Assembly: GCA_017469525.1 (NCBI GenBank)
Contig: JAFUGG010000031.1
Coordinates: forward strand, 1 to 32,895
DNA: 32,895 nt
DNA from: Bacteroidaceae bacterium
GTDB taxonomy: Bacteria; Bacteroidota; Bacteroidia; Bacteroidales; Bacteroidaceae
Direction of reading: 5' to 3'
The notes under the pieces were generated by a model. It saw nothing but the letters and a program-made list of their open reading frames with translations. It searched no databases and was not told where the DNA came from. A program made the position numbers and the translations under genes. Every line of letters begins with the position of its first letter. Position 1 is the stretch's first letter. Of this stretch, positions 1 through 7,067 are shown one piece after another.

Positions 1-135
1 GATTGGATACGTGTTACGCACCCGTGCGCCGGTCGCCATCTATCAAAGCAAGCTTCGATAATGCTGCCCCTCGACTTGCATGTGTTAAGCCTGTAGCTAG
101 CGTTCATCCTGAGCCAGGATCAAACTCTTCATCGT
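1..135 (-). rRNA. rrs: 16S ribosomal RNA, 5' end only (partial)
   Basis: Read on the minus strand, this is the start of a 16S gene: the universal 27F site (AGAGTTTGATCCTGGCTCAG) lies at about 109-128, followed by the Bacteroidales-type stretch AACGCTAGCTACAGGCTTAA and the CGACCGGCGCACGGGTG segment after helix 6. Aligning GAAGAG at 125-130 to E. coli numbering puts the mature 5' end near position 135. The gene runs off the left edge, so about 1.4 kb is missing. The V1 sequence supports Bacteroidales but cannot fix the genus. Confidence 0.97.
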
Positions 136-430
136 TAAATAAATCTATATTTAACATTTAGCCATTTACCATTTACCTTTTGAATGATTTGGAAGAATGA
201 CCAAACGCAAATACTTGTCTGATTGAAATGACGCTTGTCCCGGACTGCTAATCTATATCCTGTTCGGATATTGACGGTTCGCACTGCAAATGCAAACTTT
301 CGTCCACATTCGCCTGTACTTGTTTCTTGTACTACAATCTCTGTCTATGTAAATCTTTCAAAGAACGTGCTCCCAAAGGAGCGCATCAAAGGTCGGCCGT
401 CTCGCGAAGGAGGCGGCATCTCCTCATTTG
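136..430 (-). other. 16S rRNA leader (transcribed spacer)
   Basis: This stretch lies between the rRNA promoter at 437-467 and the mature 16S end, on the minus strand, and should be the transcribed leader. It contains a boxA-like motif (minus-strand TTCTTTGAAA, 356-365), as expected for rRNA antitermination and processing. Near 150-180 a short repeat of the TAAATGGTAAATGG type occurs. Open frames across it have no protein-like character. Confidence 0.7.
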
Positions 431-436
431 CGGGTG

Positions 437-467
437 CAAAGGTACGCTTTTTCCGCGAACTGACAAA
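437..467 (-). promoter_or_regulatory. rRNA operon promoter (sigma-ABfr type)
   Basis: On the minus strand, TTTG (464-467) is followed by exactly 19 bases and then TACCTTTG (437-444). This is a full match to the Bacteroidetes housekeeping consensus TTTG-N19/20-TANNTTTG. Transcription should begin near 430 and run leftward into the 16S gene. An A/T-rich segment upstream (470-535) may serve as an UP-like element. Confidence 0.88.
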
Positions 468-548
468 ACTTCAAGCAACTTTTTTCACTATTTTCGCAAC
501 TTTTCTGCACTACACATTATATATTATATACGTGCGAAGATAGGAAAT

Positions 549-569
549 CCGCGAGGCTGAACCTCGCGG
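549..569. repeat. Perfect 8-bp hairpin CCGCGAGG / CCTCGCGG
   Basis: CCGCGAGG (549-556), a five-base spacer, then CCTCGCGG (562-569) form a perfect stem upstream of the rRNA promoter. There is no T-tract on either strand, so an intrinsic terminator is not supported. Role unknown. Confidence 0.5.
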
Positions 570-582
570 CATAGTTACAGTC

Positions 583-655
583 TTTGCCCGAAAGGATGCA
601 AACGATGATGCCTGGACATGCATCGGCGGCTGATACGGCCTGCGACAAGGGCAAA
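583..655 (+). other. Possible folded RNA element upstream of the 749 lipoprotein
   Basis: TTTGCCC (583-589) can pair with GGGCAAA (649-655), enclosing 59 bases that include a second helix GATGC (607-611) with GCATC (620-624). It could be a leader RNA for the lipoprotein gene or an independent small RNA. No known riboswitch family was recognised. The rest of 656-748 is A-rich with no promoter of the usual consensus; nothing else is visible there. Confidence 0.3.
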
Positions 656-748
656 AATTCGCTGTGTTAAATTATGTCAAGAAAGGCAATAATAGCGAAG
701 ATGGGGACGTTATTTAAGGGGAAACAAACTTAACTAAAACCACGAACC

Positions 749-1468
749 ATGAACAGAAGATTTTTCACTTTGACTTTGGGAACGGCGATGCGGTGCTTGA
801 CGGTGCTGGCCGTGGGGCTGACGTTGACATTGACGGCTTGCCGAAACAACGAGACGCACCGCACGCATCTGACGCAGACGGAGATGGACACCTACGGCAA
901 GGCGATTGCAGGCCAATACGAGGGCTCCTATATTATCCTGTGGTCGAACAGCACCATGCCTTGGCACGAGACGGAGGACGGACGCAAGACGAGAGAGAAT
1001 GTACGGGAGACGGTGGAGAATGTGAGCATCACCTTGACGGACAATTCCATGAGAAGCATCGCGTTCCATAAGTTTCCCATCCGTTTGCTAAGCAACATCA
1101 TTGAAGGCGACGAGGCCCTGAAGAAAGCACTTGCCGAGGTGCCGGACATGGACCTGACGACTCGCTATGGCTTGGCTCTCTACACGGACGAAGTGTCACC
1201 CATCTGGGGCATGTATGACATGATGACGCCGCTGACGCTGACCTACGGCGGACAGGAACATACTATCATCCTGAAGTTCAAGAATGACGTGACGCAGATA
1301 CTCGACAAGGCGAAGCTGGAAGGCAGCATGTGCTTCAGTCAGGTGAGAACCCTGCAGCTCAGCTTCGACGAGCTCCATGTGGACGGAGAACTGGTGCTGA
1401 AGGACGACTCGTGGGAGGCAAACGGCGGCGATTTGCTGGTAGTCTTCAGGATGAAACAGCAGGAATAA
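749..1468 (+). CDS. Bacteroidales lipoprotein of unknown function (DUF4840-like?)
   Basis: Predicted 239-residue lipoprotein. The first 31 residues form a lipoprotein signal: basic start (MNRR), hydrophobic core, then a lipobox L-T-A-C with the acylated cysteine at 31. The mature part is soluble, with alternating strand-like segments and no recognisable catalytic motif. Size and character resemble DUF4840-type lipoproteins of Bacteroides and Prevotella, but that assignment is a recollection of family style, not a motif match. It is monocistronic: a strong terminator follows at 1471-1513 and the next gene has its own promoter. Long frames on other strands across it are shadows. Confidence 0.8.
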   Translation: MNRRFFTLTLGTAMRCLTVLAVGLTLTLTACRNNETHRTHLTQTEMDTYGKAIAGQYEGSYIILWSNSTMPWHETEDGRKTRENVRETVENVSITLTDNSMRSIAFHKFPIRLLSNIIEGDEALKKALAEVPDMDLTTRYGLALYTDEVSPIWGMYDMMTPLTLTYGGQEHTIILKFKNDVTQILDKAKLEGSMCFSQVRTLQLSFDELHVDGELVLKDDSWEANGGDLLVVFRMKQQE

Positions 1469-1470
1469 AG

Positions 1471-1513
1471 AAACAGGCACGTTGGGTCGGAAGACTGAGC
1501 GTGCCTGTTTTTT
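1471..1513 (+). terminator. Intrinsic terminator after the lipoprotein gene
   Basis: AAACAGGCACG (1471-1481) pairs perfectly with CGTGCCTGTTT (1500-1510), and the stem runs into a T-tract to 1513. It starts three bases after the stop codon. Confidence 0.9.
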
Positions 1514-1571
1514 CAAAGCATCTCATCCATGTTTTTTTGCTGTAACGCTTCTTTATGTCGAGAAAAAGACT

Positions 1572-1579
1572 TATCTTTG
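1572..1579 (+). promoter_or_regulatory. -7 element TATCTTTG of the mscS promoter
   Basis: TATCTTTG matches the TANNTTTG box and sits 29 bases before the mscS start codon. The -33 region near 1549 is not a clear TTTG, so only the -7 part is supported. Confidence 0.6.
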
Positions 1580-1607
1580 CACCAGTTAAACTGAAATAGA
1601 AACAGAT

Positions 1608-2483
1608 ATGATAAGCATATCCATCCTGCAAGCTGCGCCTTTGGAGGCGGGGAAAGAGGTGATAGAAGCTGCCAAGAGCGGGCAGATAGACCAATTGATT
1701 CAGCAGGTGACGAAGATGGGCCTGGAAGCCGGAAAGAGTCTGCTGCTGGCTGCTGTGTTGGCTGTGGCAGGTCGTTACGTCATCAAGTTCATCAACCGAC
1801 TTGTGGCGCGGATGCTTGAGCGTCGGAATGTTGAGCCCACGGTGCAGTCGTTCCTTAAGAGCTTCGTCAACATTACTCTGGTGGTTCTGCTCATCATCAT
1901 GGTGGTAGGCACGCTGGGTGTGAACACGACGAGCCTTGCTGCCCTGCTGGCATCTGCAGGCCTGGCTGTCGGCATGGCACTGAGCGGCAACCTCCAGAAC
2001 CTGGCGGGCGGCATCATCCTCTTGTTCCTAAAGCCGTTCAAGGTGGGCGACTTCATAGAGGCTCAGGGTGTGAGCGGCATCGTAAAGGCCATTCAGATTT
2101 TCCACACCATACTGACCACGACCGACAACAAAGAGCTGTTCGTCCCGAACGGTGCGCTTTCGAGCGGCAACATCACGAACTACACGAAGAACAACCTCAG
2201 GCGGGTGGACTTCTCGATTGGTGTGGAGTACGGCATCGAGGCAGAGAAGGTGAAGCAGGTGACGCTGGACCTCCTGAAGCAGGACAGCCGCATCATGGCA
2301 GACCCGGCACCCTTCATCGCCATGAAAGAGCTGGGCGACAATGGCGTCATCTATGTCATACGCGTCTGGACAAAGGCCTCCGACTACTGGGACGTCTTCT
2401 TCGGCACGACGGAACGCATCTACACAGAATACAACAAGCAAGGCATCGGGTTCCCGTTCCCGCAGTTGCAGATTCACCAGTAG
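1608..2483 (+). CDS. mscS: Small-conductance mechanosensitive channel, MscS family
   Basis: A 291-residue inner-membrane channel, close to the 286 residues of E. coli MscS; it would open under membrane tension to release osmolytes during hypo-osmotic shock. Predicted membrane helices are at about 44-63, 83-104 and 108-135. The third carries the glycine/alanine-rich pore signature (GLAVGMALSGNLQNLAGG, 118-135), followed by LKPFKVGDFI and the beta-domain motif FVPNGALSSGNITNY. The C-terminal alpha/beta cytoplasmic cage runs to the end. The start ATG at 1608 follows the TATCTTTG box and an A-rich leader. A G/C-rich palindrome lies immediately after its stop codon. Confidence 0.93.
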   Translation: MISISILQAAPLEAGKEVIEAAKSGQIDQLIQQVTKMGLEAGKSLLLAAVLAVAGRYVIKFINRLVARMLERRNVEPTVQSFLKSFVNITLVVLLIIMVVGTLGVNTTSLAALLASAGLAVGMALSGNLQNLAGGIILLFLKPFKVGDFIEAQGVSGIVKAIQIFHTILTTTDNKELFVPNGALSSGNITNYTKNNLRRVDFSIGVEYGIEAEKVKQVTLDLLKQDSRIMADPAPFIAMKELGDNGVIYVIRVWTKASDYWDVFFGTTERIYTEYNKQGIGFPFPQLQIHQ

Positions 2484-2519
2484 CCCCTCTCCCCGACCCT
2501 CCCCCAAAGGGGAGGGAGG
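2484..2519. repeat. G/C-rich palindromic element, intergenic copy 1
   Basis: CCCTCCCC (2497-2504) pairs with GGGGAGGG (2509-2516) around CAAA, preceded by a C-rich tail. It belongs to the same family as the elements at 6595, 15214, 21208, 21312, 28483 and 28545. It fills the gap between mscS and the mutarotase gene. Confidence 0.8.
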
Positions 2520-2538
2520 AAAGAAACAAGATATTAAT

Positions 2539-2913
2539 ATGGAAGGTTACTTACAAAAGCAATATCAAGGCCCGACGAAGCGTTTCGTGCAGACGCTGAC
2601 GCTCCAGTCCGACGAAGAGGCCAGGCGCGAGTACATCAAGTGGCATTCGCAGGAATACAACTGGAAGGAGGTTCGGGAAGGCATCCGCCAGGTGGGCATC
2701 CTCGAGATGGAAATCTACATCCTGGGCAATATGTTGGTGATGATAGTTGATGCTCCGGCTGACTTCAATTGGGACGAGGCGATGGCACGGCTCGCCACCC
2801 TGCCCCGGCAAGCCGAATGGGAAGCCTTCGTCAGCCAGTTCCAAGGCTGCGACAAGAATGCCACGAGCGACGAGAAATGGCAGATGATGGAACGGATGTT
2901 CTACCTCTATTAA
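2539..2913 (+). CDS. L-rhamnose/L-fucose mutarotase family protein (RhaM-like)
   Basis: A 124-residue protein resembling the L-rhamnose mutarotase family (PF05336), small dimeric ferredoxin-fold enzymes that interconvert sugar anomers in the cytoplasm. Supporting features are the opening RFVQTLTLQSDEEARREYIKWH, a central region ILEMEIYILGNMLVMIVD typical of the family's strand 2/strand 3 core, and the ending MMERMFYLY. An open frame extends upstream to 2341 through mscS and the G/C repeat, but the ATG at 2539 gives the family's normal length and N-terminus. It lies 47 bp before the nucleotidyltransferase/kinase fusion, which suggests a shared sugar pathway. The exact substrate cannot be read from sequence. 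Confidence 0.85.
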   Translation: MEGYLQKQYQGPTKRFVQTLTLQSDEEARREYIKWHSQEYNWKEVREGIRQVGILEMEIYILGNMLVMIVDAPADFNWDEAMARLATLPRQAEWEAFVSQFQGCDKNATSDEKWQMMERMFYLY

Positions 2914-2960
2914 GCTGCCAGTACAGTCTGAATTGCAAACGATAAAAATGTTTACCCCGA

Positions 2961-4133
2961 ATGAATAACAAGAAGGTTTTTGTCAGCGGCTGCTACGACT
3001 TGCTGCACAGCGGGCACGTGGAGTTCTTCCGCCAGGCTGCCCAGTACGGCGACCTCTACGTTGGCATCGGCTCGGATGCCACCATTCTGAAGTACAAGAA
3101 TCACAAGACAGTCTATCCCGAAAAGGAACGTCTCTTCATGGTGCAGAGCATCAAGTATGTCAAGGAAGCCTATATCAATGCCGGCAGCGGCGTGATGGAC
3201 TTCGTGCCCACGGTGGAGATGCTGAAGCCCGACCGCTTCGTCGTCAATGCCGACGGCTCGAGCGACGAGAAGCGACGCTTCTGCGAAGAACGGGGCATAG
3301 AGTACATCGTGCTGGAACGCACCCCTTCGGAGGGCCTCGATGCCCGCTCCAGCACAAGTCTGAAGGCACAGATCACCCAGATTCCCACACGTCTGGACCT
3401 GGCCGGCACATGGATTGACCAGCCTTACGTCAGCTGCTTCGCCCCGGGCTGGGCACTCACCATCTCGCTCATTCCCGACTTTGAGGTAAGGGAACGATGC
3501 GGTCTCTCCACCTCCACGCGCAAGCAGATACAGAGGATATGGCCCATGAAGTTGCCCGACATGGATGCCGAGATGCTGGCAAAGCTCGTGTTCTGCTTCG
3601 AGAACGACCCCGAGAGAAGCGACGGCATCATCAGCGGCGCGCAGGACTCCATCGGCATTTGTGTTCCAGGACTCTGCAGGCATCACTACAATGCCACCTA
3701 CTGGCCCGACAAGATAGAACAATGCCACGACGAGAAAGTACTCTGCTGGCTGGAGAGTCATCTGTGCCTTGTGCCCATGTTCCCAAGGAGACCTGGCTGT
3801 TCGGTGATAGAAGGGAAGGACATCACGGAACCGAAAGTGAAGGCACTCGCCAAGGCTGCCGACGACTGTTGGGACGCTATCTTGCGCACCGACCTCAAGG
3901 CCTTTGCTGCGGCCTACAAAGCTTCCTTCGACGCACAGACCAGCATGTTCCCTGCCATGATACAGCCTGGCGTCCAAGACTACATCGACCGCTATGCCGC
4001 AATGAATGGTGTGCTTGCCTGGAAGATGCCCGGGGCAGGTGGCGGAGGCTACCTGGCTCTCGTCATTGACGATGCCAAAGCCTTCTGCAAGGCTCACGAG
4101 GAAGCCATCCCACTCACCATACGTAGGACCTAA
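2961..4133 (+). CDS. Nucleotidyltransferase / GHMP-kinase-like fusion protein
   Basis: A 390-residue cytoplasmic protein in two parts. Residues 1 to about 135 form a cytidylyltransferase-like Rossmann domain with the HxGH nucleotide-binding motif (H16-S-G-H19, in GCYDLLHSGH). From about 142 onward it resembles a GHMP sugar kinase: P-T-R-L-D-L-A-G-T-W-I-D-Q-P (from 142) matches motif 1 and P-G-A-G-G-G-G-Y (from 357) matches motif 3. The central ATP-binding GLGSS-type motif is not canonical; CGLSTSTRKQ may stand in its place, and SGAQDSIGICVPG recalls the GxQD segment of fucose or heptose kinases. The likely role is sugar-1-phosphate formation and nucleotide activation, consistent with the mutarotase upstream. 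It is 12 bp from preA. Substrate unknown. Confidence 0.78.
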   Translation: MNNKKVFVSGCYDLLHSGHVEFFRQAAQYGDLYVGIGSDATILKYKNHKTVYPEKERLFMVQSIKYVKEAYINAGSGVMDFVPTVEMLKPDRFVVNADGSSDEKRRFCEERGIEYIVLERTPSEGLDARSSTSLKAQITQIPTRLDLAGTWIDQPYVSCFAPGWALTISLIPDFEVRERCGLSTSTRKQIQRIWPMKLPDMDAEMLAKLVFCFENDPERSDGIISGAQDSIGICVPGLCRHHYNATYWPDKIEQCHDEKVLCWLESHLCLVPMFPRRPGCSVIEGKDITEPKVKALAKAADDCWDAILRTDLKAFAAAYKASFDAQTSMFPAMIQPGVQDYIDRYAAMNGVLAWKMPGAGGGGYLALVIDDAKAFCKAHEEAIPLTIRRT

Positions 4134-4145
4134 ACACAAACACCA

Positions 4146-5606
4146 ATGCTACACATCAAGGAAGAGGCTGCTCGCTGCCTGTTGTGCCAGGATGCTCCCT
4201 GCACAAAAGCTTGCATTACAGGAGACCCTGCCCGCGCCATCCGCGCCATCCGCTTTGACAACATCAAGAACGCAGGCAGATGGGTTGCTGACTGCTCTGA
4301 CGCTGACCTGGAACGCGCTGAGCAGGCTTGCATACATTACGACCAGCCTGTCCGCATCCGCGAATTGCTGAAGGAGCTAAGGCAATCTTCTTGCTCCTTG
4401 CCCCCTGCCCCTTGCCCCCAAGACAGGGGACCTCTTGCCATCACCTTCTGCGGCATCCGATGCGAGAATCCTTTCTTCCTGGCTTCATCTGCCGTATGCA
4501 CGAACTACGAGATGGTGGCGCGTGCCTTCGACATGGGCTGGGGCGGCGTCTTCTACAAGACCATCTGCAAGCAGGACATCCGCGAGGTGTCGCCTCGGTT
4601 TGATGCCGTGAAGGAGGGCACTTCCTTTGCCGGCTTCCGCAACATGGAGCAACTGAGCGAGAATCCCTATGAGGTGGATTTCGACATCCTGAAGCGTCTG
4701 AAGCAGAACTACCCGAAGAAGGTCGTCATTGCCAGCATCATGGGTCAGTTCGAGGAGGAGTGGATAGAGCTCGCGAAGATGGCAGAGTTTGCCGGATGCG
4801 ACGCCGTGGAACTGAACTTCTCCTGCCCTCAGATGCGACTGGCAGGCATGGGCAGCGACGTGGGACAAGACCATGAGCTCGTCACGGCCTACACTGCCTA
4901 CGTCAAGCAGAATGTGAAGATTCCCATCATCCCCAAGATGACGCCGAACATCACGCACATGAAGGAGCCTGCACTGGGCGCATACTTTGCCGGAGCAGAC
5001 GCCATTTCGGCCATCAACACCATCAAGAGCATCACCTTCTCGCCCGAGGCGGAGGTGAGCGAGAAGAAGACGGTGTCGGGCTACTCGGGACGTGCCGTGA
5101 AGCCTATCGCCCAGCGTTTCATCCTCGAACTGGCGCAGAACAACATCATGCGAGGCATCGAGTTGAGCGGCATCGGCGGCATCGAGACGTGGCGCGACGC
5201 CCTGGAATACATTCAGATTGGCTGCCGCAACGTGCAGGTGTGCACGGCTGTCATGGAGTACGGCTACCGCATCATCGACGACCTCATCCTGGGCTTGCAG
5301 ACCTACATGGCAGAGCGTGGCATCGAACGCCTGGAGGACCTCGTGGGCGAGCAACTGCCTTCGTTTGTCCAGCCATCGGAACTTGACAGGGAGACGATGG
5401 TGCTGCCGAAGATTGACCGCGACAGGTGCATGGGCTGCGGACGCTGCTACATCTCGTGCACCGACGGTGGACATCAGGCCATCTCCTTCGACCCTGACAC
5501 CCGAGAGCCGCACATCATCGGCCAGAAGTGCGTGGGCTGTCACCTCTGCCGACTCGTCTGCCCGACTGGAGCATTTGGACTCTCCAGACGATTCAAGAAA
5601 CAATGA
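4146..5606 (+). CDS. preA: PreA-type dihydropyrimidine dehydrogenase with an added N-terminal Fe-S segment
   Basis: A 486-residue flavo-iron-sulfur protein. Residues 10-78 hold C11-x2-C14-x4-C19-x3-C23, the start of the Fe-S region normally found in PreT (or the N-terminus of eukaryotic DPD). Residues 81-97 are a proline/cysteine-rich linker encoded by a C-rich repeat. Residues 98 to about 410 are the FMN-binding DHOD-like barrel, with ELNFSCPQM (C227), GSDVGQ, SGYSGRAVKPIAQRF and SGIGGIETW. The C-terminus has two 4Fe-4S ferredoxin motifs (CMGCGRC, CVGCHLC). It should reduce uracil/thymine to dihydro forms or run the reverse reaction. The FAD/NAD(P)H domains of PreT are not in the protein or in the window, so the electron partner is unknown. 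Confidence 0.88.
   Translation: MLHIKEEAARCLLCQDAPCTKACITGDPARAIRAIRFDNIKNAGRWVADCSDADLERAEQACIHYDQPVRIRELLKELRQSSCSLPPAPCPQDRGPLAITFCGIRCENPFFLASSAVCTNYEMVARAFDMGWGGVFYKTICKQDIREVSPRFDAVKEGTSFAGFRNMEQLSENPYEVDFDILKRLKQNYPKKVVIASIMGQFEEEWIELAKMAEFAGCDAVELNFSCPQMRLAGMGSDVGQDHELVTAYTAYVKQNVKIPIIPKMTPNITHMKEPALGAYFAGADAISAINTIKSITFSPEAEVSEKKTVSGYSGRAVKPIAQRFILELAQNNIMRGIELSGIGGIETWRDALEYIQIGCRNVQVCTAVMEYGYRIIDDLILGLQTYMAERGIERLEDLVGEQLPSFVQPSELDRETMVLPKIDRDRCMGCGRCYISCTDGGHQAISFDPDTREPHIIGQKCVGCHLCRLVCPTGAFGLSRRFKKQ
4389..4431. repeat. C-rich TTGCCCC repeat inside preA
   Basis: The segment contains TTGCTCC, TTGCCCCC, TGCCCC and TTGCCCCC in near-tandem array followed by GACAGGGG. It encodes SSCSLPPAPCPQ, a linker between the N-terminal Fe-S segment and the barrel domain. 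It keeps the reading frame open. Confidence 0.6.
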
Positions 5607-5615
5607 TTTATGCAA

Positions 5616-5752
5616 CCACGAATTACACGAATTACACGAACTGATATAATAAAAGCCACAGATTGCGGATTAAAAGGATTATTATAATTCGTGTAATTCG
5701 CGCAATTCGTGGTCTAAAAAATAAAAATCCGTATAATCCGTGTAATCTGTTG
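5616..5752. repeat. Two interleaved inverted repeats between preA and the dehydrogenase gene
   Basis: Left arm 1 (5616-5640, built from ACACGAATT units) pairs with right arm 1 (5688-5712, ending AATTCGTGG). Left arm 2 (about 5656-5682, beginning CCACAGATT) pairs imperfectly with right arm 2 (5727-5752, ending AATCTGTTG). The order L1-L2-R1-R2 is interleaved, not nested. AATTCGTG-type repeats are common intergenic elements in Bacteroidetes; a related stretch occurs at 31822-31860. No promoter is recognised in this gap. Confidence 0.8.
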
Positions 5753-5766
5753 TTTAAGAAAGAACT

Positions 5767-6744
5767 ATGAAAGTCGTCATTTTAGATGGTTTCACTGCCA
5801 ATCCGGGCGATCTCTCGTGGGACGGGCTAAAGGCTTTTGGTGAACTCACAGTCTATGAACGCACTGCGCCTGAGGAATTGCTTGAAAGAGCCGAGGGTGC
5901 CGAGGTGCTGCTGACGAACAAGGTCGTCATCGATGCCGACGCGATGGCTGCCCTACCCGACCTCTGCTACATCGGTGTCCTGGCTACGGGCTACAATGTG
6001 GTGGACATCGCGGAAGCCCACCGACGGGGCATCGCCGTGACAAACATTCCGGCCTACAGCACGATGTCGGTGGCGCAGATGGTCTTCGCGCACCTGCTGA
6101 ACATCACGAACCGGGTGGCGCTCCACGCCGAAGCGGTCAGGCAAGGCGAATGGCAAAACTGCAAAGACTTTTCGTTCACGAAGGCTCCTCTCATCGAACT
6201 CGAAGGCCTCACCTTTGGCATCATCGGCCTCGGCAACATTGGTCGGCAAGTGGCAAAGATGGCACAGACCTTCGGCATGCAGGTCTTGGCCGTCAGCAGC
6301 AAGCCGGAGGAGATGCTGAGGCAGATGGGAATACGCAAAGCAACTGATTATGAGCAACTTTTCAGCGAGGCAGACGTAGTGAGTCTGCATTGTCCACTGA
6401 CCGACGAGACCCACCACCTCGTCAATCGCGAACACCTTGCCCTGATGAAGCCCACCGCCATCCTCATCAACACTGGCCGCGGTCCTTTGCTCGACGAAGC
6501 GGCTGTCAGCGAGGCACTTGCAGCCGGCAAGCTCTATGCAGCAGGCATCGACGTCCTAACCGAAGAGCCTCCGAGGAATGGAAGTCCTTTATTACTCCCT
6601 TCCCTTCAGGGGAGGGCTGGGGAAAGGCTGTTCATCACGCCCCACATCGCCTGGGCTTCCCGGGCAGCACGCCGACGTCTCATCGACATCGCGACGGCCA
6701 ACGTCGACGCCTTCATTCAGGGTAAGAAACTGAACCGGATCTGA
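5767..6744 (+). CDS. D-2-hydroxyacid dehydrogenase (glycerate/hydroxypyruvate reductase type)
   Basis: A 325-residue cytoplasmic NAD(P)-dependent enzyme that would interconvert a 2-oxoacid such as hydroxypyruvate with its D-2-hydroxyacid. The Rossmann glycine motif GLGNIG is at 154-159. The catalytic set is visible: R238 (NTGRGP), Glu at 266-267 (TEEPP) and H293 (ITPHIAWAS). The Glu-to-His spacing is about eight residues longer than the usual 18, and the extra residues (around LPSLQGRAGE) are encoded by a G/C-rich palindromic repeat at 6595-6622. The enzyme otherwise looks intact. It follows preA across a repeat-filled gap of 160 bp. Substrate is inferred from family resemblance only. Confidence 0.9.
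   Translation: MKVVILDGFTANPGDLSWDGLKAFGELTVYERTAPEELLERAEGAEVLLTNKVVIDADAMAALPDLCYIGVLATGYNVVDIAEAHRRGIAVTNIPAYSTMSVAQMVFAHLLNITNRVALHAEAVRQGEWQNCKDFSFTKAPLIELEGLTFGIIGLGNIGRQVAKMAQTFGMQVLAVSSKPEEMLRQMGIRKATDYEQLFSEADVVSLHCPLTDETHHLVNREHLALMKPTAILINTGRGPLLDEAAVSEALAAGKLYAAGIDVLTEEPPRNGSPLLLPSLQGRAGERLFITPHIAWASRAARRRLIDIATANVDAFIQGKKLNRI
6595..6622. repeat. G/C-rich palindromic element inside the dehydrogenase gene (copy 2)
   Basis: CCCTTCCC-TTCA-GGGGAGGG with a trailing CTGGGG matches the family seen between genes elsewhere in the window. Here it lies inside a coding region, adds about eight residues and preserves frame. Confidence 0.75.
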
Positions 6745-6817
6745 GCCTTGCCCCTTTCGGCAAGCCGAAACGCCCATCCCACCGCTGTTCAACCGAAGAT
6801 TTCCCATAGGGAATTGT
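6745..6817. other. Gap start after the dehydrogenase gene
   Basis: The 323-bp gap to the regulator gene begins here. It holds no gene. This first part has no clear terminator; the gap then contains a 66-bp palindromic array (6818-6883), an unremarkable stretch to about 7000, and the regulator promoter (7003-7033). Confidence 0.5.
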
Positions 6818-6883
6818 TTGCACATACATGTAGATGCAATTGCACATACATGTAGTTGCAATTGCATCTACATGTATGTGCAA
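6818..6883. repeat. 66-bp triple-palindrome element, copy 1
   Basis: Three contiguous 22-bp units of the form TTGCA-NN-TACATGTA-NN-TGCAA (6818-6839, 6840-6861, 6862-6883). The variable dinucleotides are CA/GA, CA/GT and TC/TG. Unit 3 is the exact reverse complement of unit 1, so the array is one large inverted repeat around unit 2. Junctions create TGCAATTGCA palindromes, so dyads recur every 11 bp. Confidence 0.97.
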
Positions 6884-7002
6884 TCAAATAATCATGTATC
6901 TGCACCCACTCCTTCCAGCAAAGTCAGGCGCCGCAACATACTAAGCCATCGCAACACCTTCCATACTTCGGAAACCATTAATACAATTTCTTACCTTTTC
7001 GC

Positions 7003-7033
7003 TTGCTTTTTTAGGTAAAAAACCATACCTTTG
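7003..7033 (+). promoter_or_regulatory. Promoter of the TPR-AraC regulator gene
   Basis: TTG (7003-7005), 20 bases, then TACCTTTG (7026-7033) fit the Bacteroidetes consensus. The start codon is 34 bases downstream. Confidence 0.8.
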
Positions 7034-7067
7034 TAGTCTGAACAACAGACAAAAGCAAACAAAACAC

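Noticed and set aside
235..560. Two overlapping plus-strand open frames of 77-102 codons.
   Set aside because: They cross the 16S leader and its promoter, their products are compositionally odd, and the DNA is explained by the rRNA operon on the other strand.
2341..2538. Upstream extension of the mutarotase frame.
   Set aside because: It overlaps the conserved end of mscS and reads through the G/C repeat (SPRPSPKGEGG); the ATG at 2539 gives the normal family N-terminus.
2952..5615. Long minus-strand open frames (395 and 376 codons) opposite the kinase fusion and preA.
   Set aside because: They are antisense shadows of GC-rich genes with clear motifs on the plus strand; no motifs or promoters of their own.
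6818..6883. CRISPR array or phage attachment site at the TACATGTA elements.
   Set aside because: Units are contiguous, with no unique spacers and no cas genes; no integrase or tRNA is nearby.
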